The notes beneath the pieces were generated by a model. The model searched no databases. It was not told the origin of the DNA and worked only from the letters and a program-made list of their open reading frames with translations. This document shows, in pieces, positions 7,063 through 13,478 of a DNA stretch of 50,462 bases. Numbering within the stretch: position 1 is the stretch's first letter; each line of letters begins with the position of its first letter. The DNA comes from CAZNQW01 sp964575225 (GTDB lineage Bacteria > Chloroflexota > Anaerolineae > JAAYZQ01), in NCBI GenBank assembly GCA_964575225.1, contig CAZNQW010000004.1:1-50462 (forward strand). Reading direction: 5' to 3'. Both the position numbers and the translations under genes were made by a program.

Positions 7063-9297
7063 CTAGTCCAAGGCCGGTGACCGGCCCGACAGAAAGGCGA
7101 TCCGGGTGTGCCAGCGGGCCGTTTGTCCGGCGAGTTGTCGCTCGTACAGCGCCCGAATCTGGGCCAGTTCCTCTTCCGAGATGCACCGGCGCAGGTACTG
7201 CCCATACGAGGGCCGCGCCCGCCCGTCCTCCTGGCCGAACCAGCGCTGCAGCGTATCCGCCGTGATCAGCACCTCCGCCTCTTGCACCTGCACCCCGCAC
7301 CGGGCCTCCTCAAAACCGACCCCCTCCAGCGCCCGTTGGAGGTCGTCTGCGGTCCAGTTGACCAGGGGATCGTCGGCAGCTGCATAGATCGCCTCCTCGG
7401 CCTCGACCACTCGCCGGCCGAGATCCGACTCCAATGCCGAAAGGTCCACCAACTGGTGCAGGCGCTGAGCGTGTTGAAGCACCGTTTCTGCCAGGCTCAG
7501 GCGCCCATTGGGCCGAAGCCAGCCTCGAATCTGCTGCAACAGCGCCCCCTTGTCGGGATGGGGGGCCAGAGCATTACGGCCCACCACGGCATCAAAGACC
7601 ATGCCCCCTTCGCCACGCAAGGCCAGCAGTTCCGGCAGCTCGGCAGGATCTCCCACCAACACCACGGGTCTTTCCAACTCGGGCAGGCGCTCGGCCTGTT
7701 GCCGCAGGCCCTCGCCATCCTGCCGATCTTGCGCCAGAACCCAGACGCCACCCTCGGGAACGCGCCGGAGGATCTCCCAGGTGAGCAACCCACTGCCGGC
7801 ATTGAGATCGAGCACGACATGGTGCCGTTGCAGGGAAGCAGCATCGAGCACCCGGTCGCGGACCTTGCCCAGTCGCTCGCCCGCATTGCCAATGGTTCGC
7901 TGCAACCAACGTTCTTGGGCCCGCTCGCCGGGCGTATAGGTCAGGATCTCACCCTGGCTTGTCCCCTCGACCATCGCCGCCAGTTGAGCCTCGCGGCGGC
8001 GGGCCACCTGCTCGCCGATATCCCGCTCGTAGCCCTGGTCGCTGGGCTCGTAAAAAGCGCGTCCCTGCAACCCCTCGGGCAGGTACTGCTGGGCCACCCA
8101 GTGGTCGCGGTAGGCGTGGGGATAGAGATAGCCCTGGCCGTGGCCAAAGCCTTCGCTGTCTCGGTTGGCGTCGCGCAGATGGGTGGGTACCTCCCCCTCT
8201 CGTTCCTTTTCGACCAGAGAGAGGGCATCGAAAAAGGCCAACGTCGAGTTGGATTTGGGCGCCGTCGCCAGATAGAGGGTGGCCTCCGCCAGGTGAAAGC
8301 GGCCTTCAGGCAAGCCCACCCGATCAAAGGTATCGGCGCAGGCCGCCACCACCCGAATCGCGTTGGGATCGGCCAGGCCCACGTCCTCGCCGGCAAAGAT
8401 CAACATGCGGCGAAAGAGAAAGCGGGGATCCTCGCCGGCGTACACCATCTTGGCCAACCAATAGAGGGCGGCATCGGGATCGGAGCCACGCAGCGATTTG
8501 ATGAACGCGCTGATGGTGTCATAGTGATAGTCGCCATCCTTGTCGTACAGGACGGCCCGGCGCTGAATGCTCTCCTCAGCCACTCCCATATCCACGGTGA
8601 TGATCCCCTGCTCGCCGGGAGGGGTGGTCTCCACCGCCAGTTCCAGGGCGTTCAGCACCCCCCGGGCGTCGCCATTGGCCACATCTACCAGGTGCTCCAG
8701 CGCATCCTGATGCAGATCGACCTTGAGCTTGCCATACCCCCGTTCCAGATCGGCCAGGGCGTGGCGGGCCACCGCATACAGGTCTTGGGCTTCCAGCGAG
8801 CGGAACTGAAAGATGCGGCTACGGCTGACCAGAGGCCGGTTCACGCTAAAGTAGGGGTTCTCGGTGGTGGCTCCGATCAGGATCACCGTCCCATTTTCCA
8901 CCCAGGGCAAGAGCGCGTCCTGCTGCGCTTTGTTCCAGCGGTGGACTTCGTCCACAAAGAGGATGGTCCGCTGGTTGTGCAAGGCCCGGCGCTCCTGGGC
9001 CTCGTGGGTCACACGGCGGATATCGGCCACGCCGGCCAGCACGGCATTGAGCGTCTCGAAATGGCTGCGAGTCGTGTTGGCGATGACGGCTGCCAGCGTG
9101 GTCTTGCCTGTGCCGGGCGGCCCGTAAAAGATGACGGACGAGAGCTGATCGGCCTGGATGGCCCGGCGCAGCAACCGCCCCGGCCCGACGATATGCTCCT
9201 GGCCGACAAACTCGTCCAGCGTCCGCGGGCGCATGCGGGCCGCCAACGGCGCCTCGCGTTCGATCTGCTCTTTCCGGGCGTGGTCAAAAAGGTCCAT
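7063..9297 (-). CDS. rarA: RarA/MgsA AAA+ ATPase fused to a SAM methyltransferase-like domain
   Basis: 744 residues from ATG 9297. Residues 1-430 are a full replication-associated recombination protein A (MgsA/WRNIP1 family). They contain Walker A GPPGTGKTT (59-67), Walker B FVDEVHR (about 115), sensor GATTENP, and the C-terminal clamp-loader collar with RGSDPDAALYWLAKM. RarA works at stalled forks and ssDNA gaps. Normal RarA ends near residue 440. Here about 300 extra residues follow with a class I methyltransferase pattern: VVLDLNAGSGLLTWEIL (about 492), an acidic strand end AQDRQD, FDAVVGRNAL and LRPNGRLSLAETV. A promoter whose -10 is only 6 bp from the ATG implies a leaderless mRNA. Confidence 0.9.
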   Translation of the reverse strand: MDLFDHARKEQIEREAPLAARMRPRTLDEFVGQEHIVGPGRLLRRAIQADQLSSVIFYGPPGTGKTTLAAVIANTTRSHFETLNAVLAGVADIRRVTHEAQERRALHNQRTILFVDEVHRWNKAQQDALLPWVENGTVILIGATTENPYFSVNRPLVSRSRIFQFRSLEAQDLYAVARHALADLERGYGKLKVDLHQDALEHLVDVANGDARGVLNALELAVETTPPGEQGIITVDMGVAEESIQRRAVLYDKDGDYHYDTISAFIKSLRGSDPDAALYWLAKMVYAGEDPRFLFRRMLIFAGEDVGLADPNAIRVVAACADTFDRVGLPEGRFHLAEATLYLATAPKSNSTLAFFDALSLVEKEREGEVPTHLRDANRDSEGFGHGQGYLYPHAYRDHWVAQQYLPEGLQGRAFYEPSDQGYERDIGEQVARRREAQLAAMVEGTSQGEILTYTPGERAQERWLQRTIGNAGERLGKVRDRVLDAASLQRHHVVLDLNAGSGLLTWEILRRVPEGGVWVLAQDRQDGEGLRQQAERLPELERPVVLVGDPAELPELLALRGEGGMVFDAVVGRNALAPHPDKGALLQQIRGWLRPNGRLSLAETVLQHAQRLHQLVDLSALESDLGRRVVEAEEAIYAAADDPLVNWTADDLQRALEGVGFEEARCGVQVQEAEVLITADTLQRWFGQEDGRARPSYGQYLRRCISEEELAQIRALYERQLAGQTARWHTRIAFLSGRSPALD

Positions 9298-9303
9298 AGA
9301 GCT

Positions 9304-9331
9304 ATTGTACCGAAAATGAGCCAGAATACAA
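9304..9331 (-). promoter_or_regulatory. promoter of rarA fusion, probably giving a leaderless transcript
   Basis: On the minus strand, TTGTAT (9331-9326), a 16-bp spacer and TACAAT (9309-9304) are followed by only 6 bases before ATG at 9297. The expected start of transcription coincides with the start codon, and no ribosome site is visible. Confidence 0.55.
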
Positions 9332-9340
9332 GTCCATAGC

Positions 9341-9350
9341 CGCGTCGATC
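9341..9350. repeat. target-site duplication of MITE copy 1 (left)
   Basis: CGCGTCGATC; identical to the 10 bases at 9505-9514 on the other side of the element. Confidence 0.85.
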
Positions 9351-9504
9351 TAGGGCTGTTGCAAAGTCGGCCAGTCAATCTAGTTTGGAGCTCGCCGCCC
9401 CCGTCTCGGGGGCGGCCTGCACACCTGGCAGACCACCGCGCCCCGAGGACGGGGCGCGGAGCCCAACCAAATCACATCGGTCAAGAGACAATGCAACAGC
9501 CCTG
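9351..9504 (+). mobile_element. MITE copy 1 (154 bp, non-autonomous)
   Basis: The element has inverted ends (TAGGGCTGTTGCA and TGCAACAGCCCTG; 12 bp pair exactly) and is flanked by a perfect 10-bp direct repeat CGCGTCGATC at 9341-9350 and 9505-9514. Inside are two strong hairpins: arms GCCGCCCCCG/CGGGGGCGGC (about 9401-9423) and CCGCGCCCC/GGGGCGCGG. It has no real coding capacity. The second copy at 32415-32568 is inverted and differs at one base (A/T at position 14 of the element). The full transposase-bearing relative is not in the window. Confidence 0.88.
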
Positions 9505-9514
9505 CGCGTCGATC
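9505..9514. repeat. target-site duplication of MITE copy 1 (right)
   Basis: CGCGTCGATC; identical to 9341-9350. Confidence 0.85.
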
Positions 9515-9778
9515 TAGGGCGTGCCAGGTTGGACATTCAATCCGATCGGGCCAAGGCTCAATCAGGGGCAGGCCGGCCCGTCTCGAATAGGCCGTCAACA
9601 TGAGCACCGGTACATCGGACTACTTGCGGAGCGGGGACAGCATCTCCCAACCGTTCATACCCGGCGGCAATCGGGCGCCCAGGTTGACGCCCTTGGCATG
9701 GGAAACAACCCCTTGACACTCGCCGCCCCCGTCCTCCGGGACACTCCCCACCCCTTACAGCCAGACCCAGGATCCAAT
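9515..9778. other. non-coding stretch, possibly beginning with an older, decayed element end
   Basis: No gene seen. The first 30 bases (TAGGGCGTGCC... ATTCAATCC) resemble the left end of the adjacent MITE and also a sequence near 42275-42305, allowing a short gap. No matching right end was found. The rest shows no clear structure until the rplS promoter. Confidence 0.35.
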
Positions 9779-9807
9779 TTGGCGTTGGAGGGCACCTGTG
9801 ATATAAT
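9779..9807 (+). promoter_or_regulatory. rplS promoter
   Basis: TTGGCG (9779-9784), 17-bp spacer, perfect TATAAT (9802-9807). The expected transcript start near 9814 places the ATG at 9840 behind a short leader with a GAGGATGGGG ribosome site. Confidence 0.82.
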
Positions 9808-9839
9808 ACGCGCTCGTGAATTGGAATGAGGATGGGGAC

Positions 9840-10223
9840 ATGAGCAGCGACCTATTACGATCAGTAGAAGAACAGCAACAAAAAGACGACATCGGACTGG
9901 CCTCCGATCTGCCCAACTTGCGGGTGGGCGACGATGTAGAGGTTCACTTTCGCATCATCGAAGGGGACCGAGAGCGTATTCAGTTGGTGCGCGGCACCAT
10001 CATGCGCATCCGCAAGGGAGCCGGAGCGAACGCCAACTTTACCGTGCGGCGCATCGCTGCCCACGGCGTGGGGGTAGAGCGCACCTTCCCCCTCCACTCG
10101 CCGCGCATCGAAAAGATCGAAGTACGACGCCATGCCCACGTGCGCCGATCCAAGCTCTATTTCCTGCGCGGGCGGCAGGGCAAAGCGACCCGCCTGACAG
10201 AAAAGCGCTACCGGCAAAGCTAG
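9840..10223 (+). CDS. rplS: 50S ribosomal protein L19
   Basis: 127 residues, close to the 115-130 usual for bL19. The core is recognisable: LRVGDDVEVHFRIIEGDRERIQLVRGTIMRIRKGAGANANFTVRRIAAHGVGVERTFPLHSPRIEKIEVRRHAHVRRSKLYFLR. L19 sits at the 30S-50S interface. ATG 9840 is preferred over GTG 9816 because of its ribosome site and the transcript start near 9814. The usual partners rpsP, rimM and trmD are absent; instead rplS has its own promoter and terminator, and rnhB follows. Confidence 0.96.
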   Translation: MSSDLLRSVEEQQQKDDIGLASDLPNLRVGDDVEVHFRIIEGDRERIQLVRGTIMRIRKGAGANANFTVRRIAAHGVGVERTFPLHSPRIEKIEVRRHAHVRRSKLYFLRGRQGKATRLTEKRYRQS

Positions 10224-10252
10224 CTCGCCGGGTGTACTGCCGAACCGAGGGG

Positions 10253-10293
10253 CGTGGGATAGAAAGAGAGATCTCTATCCCACGGCCCTTTTT
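10253..10293 (+). terminator. rplS rho-independent terminator
   Basis: An 11-bp perfect stem (CGTGGGATAGA 10253-10263 with TCTATCCCACG 10274-10284) is followed by a T tract (10289-10293 and on). Confidence 0.85.
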
Positions 10294-10371
10294 GTGTTTG
10301 CGAATCGCCGGCCCCATCCCATCTCCTCCATCGGCAGAAAAAGGTCGCCGAAAACCCAGACCTGAGGCGCA

Positions 10372-11025
10372 ATGAAGGACAAGAATCCCACCCCTAGCCT
10401 GGAGCACGAAACACGCCTGTGGGCCACAGGCTATCGCTCCGTGGCAGGCCTCGATGAGGCCGGCCGAGGTGCCTGGGCCGGGCCGGTCGTTGCCGCTGCT
10501 GTGATCCTTCCCCCTGATGTGCCCGATCTGCTTCAACTCCTGTCCGGCGTCCGCGATTCCAAGATACTCAGCCCCAGGCAACGGCGAGTGCTGCTGGACG
10601 TAATCCGTCGACATGCCGTAGCCATGGGCGTGGGCGCCGTATCGTCTGCCGAAATCGACCGAATTGGCATCGTGCCCGCCACCCGCGCCGCCATGGCCCT
10701 GGCCTTGCAACACCTCAGTTGTCCGGCCGATTATCTCCTGATCGATCACCTTCCTCTTACCAACATAGGCCTTCCTCAACACAGCCTGCCCAAAGGCGAC
10801 GCCATCGTCCTTTCGATTGCCTGCGCCTCGATCGTCGCCAAGGTCACACGCGACCAAATGATGATCGACTTCGAGACCCACTTTCCCGGCTACGGATTCG
10901 CCCGGCACAAGGGCTATGGCACGGCCCAACACCGAGCGGCGTTGGAAACTCTGGGACCGTGCCCCATCCACCGGATGTCCTTCTCCCCCCTACGCCAACC
11001 GCCCGATGCCCGCGATCAGGGCTGA
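10372..11025 (+). CDS. rnhB: ribonuclease HII
   Basis: 217 residues. GLDEAGRG at 26-33 supplies the catalytic Asp28 and Glu29 of type 2 RNase H. The third acidic residue lies in the YLLIDHL strand (about 120), and the SIACASIVAKVTRDQMM block is the conserved C-terminal half motif. The enzyme cuts RNA in RNA/DNA hybrids and removes single ribonucleotides misincorporated into DNA. It follows rplS, an order common in bacteria (rplS-rnhB), although a terminator separates them here. Confidence 0.95.
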   Translation: MKDKNPTPSLEHETRLWATGYRSVAGLDEAGRGAWAGPVVAAAVILPPDVPDLLQLLSGVRDSKILSPRQRRVLLDVIRRHAVAMGVGAVSSAEIDRIGIVPATRAAMALALQHLSCPADYLLIDHLPLTNIGLPQHSLPKGDAIVLSIACASIVAKVTRDQMMIDFETHFPGYGFARHKGYGTAQHRAALETLGPCPIHRMSFSPLRQPPDARDQG

Positions 11026-11076
11026 GCCACACGGCGGAGTATCGTGCGCACGGAGGGCAAACGGGCGCGCGGATCG

Positions 11077-11976
11077 CTAATTGGAAAACCGCGTGCGGGC
11101 AAACTGCAAGAACCGGGCCACCACCGGATCGGCAATCCGCTCCGGGAGATAGACCAGATGGAGATCTCGGGACAGATTCACCCCCTGCAAGTGGACACAG
11201 CCCAACCTCCCCACTTCCTGCATGGGGGCTGCCGCCATGGCCGAAACAAAACCCAGGCCCAAGCCCTGAGAAACCGCCTGCAGAAGGGACTGGGTGCTGC
11301 CCAAAACCAGCACCACCTGCTCGCGCGGGAGCTGAAACCCGGCAGTGTGCAGCGCAGCCTCTACGCTGCGTTGCGTGCCCGAACCCTCTTCGCGCAGGAT
11401 CAGGGGTTGCCCCTGCACCTCGTCCCAAGTCACTGATTCCCGTCCGACGAAAAGATGATCGGGTGGAACGGCCAGTACCACTTCGTCGCGGAGAAGGCGC
11501 TCCAGGCGCAAGCCCGGCCGGCGTTCCGCAGATCCAATCACGCCCACATCCGCCTCATCGGCCAGCAACCGGCTGACCACATCGGCGCTATCCGAGATCG
11601 ACAGTTCCAACTCTACCTGAGGATATTCGGTCCGGAACGCAGCCAACAACCTGGGCAACACATACTCACCCGGGATCGTACTGGCTGCCAGGTACAGGGT
11701 CCCCTGATTGATCATTTTAAGCGCCGCCAGATCTTGCTCCAATGCCTCAAGTTGCTCGAGCATCTCTCGGGCAAAAGCCGTCACCTTTTGCCCTGCCGGC
11801 GTCATCTCCACCTCATGCTTGGGCCTCCGCACAAGCAGGGCGAGCCCCAGATCCGACTCCATACGTTGAATCTGCTTGGTGACAGCCGGCTGACTGATGC
11901 GCCGGGCCCGCGCCGCCGCCGAGAGACTTCCATGCTCGACCACACTCACCAACGTACGCAAATGCTCCAAATTCAT
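11077..11976 (-). CDS. LysR family transcriptional regulator
   Basis: 299 residues. The N-terminal winged helix is classic (MNLEHLRTLVSVVEHGSLSAAARARRISQPAVTKQIQRMESDLG, residues 1-44) and is followed by a two-lobed periplasmic-binding-like effector domain (about 90-290). The effector-domain sequence resembles the CysL/CbbR branch. The ligand is unknown. The gene has its own promoter (12045-12073), and a T-N11-A palindrome lies just after the expected transcript start, so it probably controls itself. The next gene on the opposite strand is the cupin/activase operon, a candidate target. Confidence 0.92.
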   Translation of the reverse strand: MNLEHLRTLVSVVEHGSLSAAARARRISQPAVTKQIQRMESDLGLALLVRRPKHEVEMTPAGQKVTAFAREMLEQLEALEQDLAALKMINQGTLYLAASTIPGEYVLPRLLAAFRTEYPQVELELSISDSADVVSRLLADEADVGVIGSAERRPGLRLERLLRDEVVLAVPPDHLFVGRESVTWDEVQGQPLILREEGSGTQRSVEAALHTAGFQLPREQVVLVLGSTQSLLQAVSQGLGLGFVSAMAAAPMQEVGRLGCVHLQGVNLSRDLHLVYLPERIADPVVARFLQFARTRFSN

Positions 11977-12020
11977 CGGCCGGTCCTCGACTTTCGAATT
12001 GCCATGAAATTATACCATTC

Positions 12021-12035
12021 ATAATCTTTGATTAT
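12021..12035. promoter_or_regulatory. LysR-type operator (T-N11-A)
   Basis: ATAATCTTTGATTAT is a perfect 15-bp inverted repeat with 6-bp arms and a 3-bp centre. It contains T-N11-A, and also TNA-N7-TNA, the form used by CbbR-like LysR proteins. It lies immediately downstream of the minus-strand promoter of the LysR gene, a position suited to self-repression. Confidence 0.65.
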
Positions 12036-12044
12036 TCATGAGCC

Positions 12045-12073
12045 ATTATACACAAGGGACTATGCCGCGTCAA
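12045..12073 (-). promoter_or_regulatory. promoter of the LysR gene
   Basis: On the minus strand, TTGACG (12073-12068), a 17-bp spacer and TATAAT (12050-12045). A second TATAAT at 12014-12009 lacks a good -35. The rest of the 334-bp gap around it holds the operator and, on the plus strand, the next operon's promoter. Confidence 0.72.
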
Positions 12074-12203
12074 ATTCCTGGGTCGCAAACGAAAGCCAGG
12101 GGACAAATCGATGCCCCAACAGAGGGCGGCCCCCGCGGCCCGTAACAACGTACCCGGGTCCCGATCCTTAAGGCGATGATCCTGATACCGAACTCGACCG
12201 GGC

Positions 12204-12231
12204 TTGCCCCGGATCGTTTTTCAAGTATAAT
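12204..12231 (+). promoter_or_regulatory. promoter of the cupin-activase-USP operon
   Basis: TTGCCC (12204-12209), 16-bp spacer, TATAAT (12226-12231). Transcription from about 12238 excludes an in-frame start at 12176. Confidence 0.68.
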
Positions 12232-12310
12232 AGGGGATAACCAGAACATGGACACCCGGGCGGCAGCAAGGGAGGCACATCTACTGGCCAATCAAGCAAG
12301 GGAGGAACGC

Positions 12311-12661
12311 ATGCGACTCAAGATCGAAGACGTCGAACGCCTCAAAAAGGCGGTCCGCAAAATGGCCGCAGGGCGTGTTCTATCGGGCGATGCCGCCGAC
12401 CCGTTCCTCGAACTGGCTCAAATGGACGGGTGCCAGGTTCGGATCGCGGCGGGATATGGCTCAAATTCCGAATCTGCGCCCCTGGCCCGCGAACGACTGA
12501 TTTGGATTCTGGACGGCTCGGTCGATATTCAAGACCCCTCTGGGCAGACCCTCACCGTCAGCCAGGGCCAGAGCACGCTCCTCCCCGCCGGTGTGCCGTT
12601 CCGGCTGGCGTTCCCCCACCTGACCCTCTATTTGACGGTGGAAGCCAAAGGAGACCACTGA
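12311..12661 (+). CDS. small cupin-like protein of unknown function
   Basis: 116 residues from ATG 12311, chosen for the GGAGG site 5 bp upstream and the promoter position. The first 40 residues are a charged helix (KIEDVERLKKAVRKM). The rest resembles a small beta-barrel: LIWILDGSVDIQDPSGQTLTVSQGQSTLLPAGVPFRLAF, the G-D-x-x-x-L-P-A-G spacing of RmlC-like cupins. None of the usual His metal ligands is visible, so a binding rather than catalytic role is likely. Its stop overlaps the activase start by 1 bp. Confidence 0.72.
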   Translation: MRLKIEDVERLKKAVRKMAAGRVLSGDAADPFLELAQMDGCQVRIAAGYGSNSESAPLARERLIWILDGSVDIQDPSGQTLTVSQGQSTLLPAGVPFRLAFPHLTLYLTVEAKGDH

Positions 12662-13425
12662 TGCTCGTCGCCGGTCTGGACATTGGCTCGCGGACCATTG
12701 CCCTGGTGGAATGGGATGGGCAAACCATCGTACGTTCTCAGATCGTCGATACCGGTACCAATCCCCTGCTGAACGCCCAGACGCTCATCCAGGATCGCCG
12801 GTACGATCGACTGATCTCTACAGGCTATGGTCGGCACCTGGCTGTCGAACGCGAAATTGCCGACCAGGTCATCTCCGAGATCAAGGCGTATGCATTGGGC
12901 GCTTACCACCTCTACCCCGATGTACGCACCGTGCTCGACATTGGGGGGCAGGATAGCAAAGCCATTGCCATCGGCCCGGGTGGGCGCGTGCTCCAATTTG
13001 AAATGAACGACCGTTGTGCGGCGGGAACAGGTCGCTTCTTGGAAAACATGGCCCATACCCTGGGCCTGACCGTGGATCAATTTGGGCCTCATGCACTGGC
13101 AGCCAAGGGCTTGCCGGTGCGAATCTCGAGCATGTGCACTGTGTTTGCCGAATCCGAGGTCGTATCCCTCATTGCTCGGGGCGAAGACAGCCACCGCGTC
13201 GCCATGGGGTTGCACCAGGCCATCGTTGACCGGGTGGGAGGCATGGTGCGCCGCGTGGGCGTGCAACCCCGGTTGGTCTTTGCCGGGGGCGTGGCTCAGA
13301 ACCCCTGCCTTCAAAAGCTGTTTGCCGAGGCGATGGGGGTCGCCCCCACCATACCCGATGAACCCCAGTTGGTGGGCGCCCTGGGCGCAGCCCTCGTGGC
13401 CTGGACTACTTTCCAGACTAGGTGA
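12661..13425 (+). CDS. 2-hydroxyacyl-CoA dehydratase/benzoyl-CoA reductase type activase (BadF/HgdC family ATPase)
   Basis: 254 residues of the ASKHA ATPase family. The phosphate loops are GLDIGSRTIALV (5-16) and LDIGGQDSKAIAI (about 97-109). The family cysteines that hold a shared [4Fe-4S] cluster are in NDRCAAGTGRF (about 119) and SMCTVFAESEV (about 158); GGVAQNP is the adenosine loop. Such activases use ATP to push an electron into a partner dehydratase or reductase. No partner gene (HgdA/B-like) is present beside it, so this is a solitary activase; its partner may be elsewhere or the function may differ. Confidence 0.87.
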   Translation: MLVAGLDIGSRTIALVEWDGQTIVRSQIVDTGTNPLLNAQTLIQDRRYDRLISTGYGRHLAVEREIADQVISEIKAYALGAYHLYPDVRTVLDIGGQDSKAIAIGPGGRVLQFEMNDRCAAGTGRFLENMAHTLGLTVDQFGPHALAAKGLPVRISSMCTVFAESEVVSLIARGEDSHRVAMGLHQAIVDRVGGMVRRVGVQPRLVFAGGVAQNPCLQKLFAEAMGVAPTIPDEPQLVGALGAALVAWTTFQTR

Positions 13426-13478
13426 CGGCGCCGCCTGCGGGTACGCTCCCATGTGCACCGGCCTAGGAGATCGAGCCT

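Noticed and set aside
7108..9339. A 743-codon open frame on the plus strand opposite rarA
   Set aside because: It has no domain signature and is fully antisense to a clear RarA fusion; long antisense frames are expected in GC-rich coding DNA.
9385..9603. Short open frame covering MITE copy 1 (same peptide start appears at copy 2)
   Set aside because: Shared only because the element is duplicated; the frame runs into unrelated flanking DNA in each copy.
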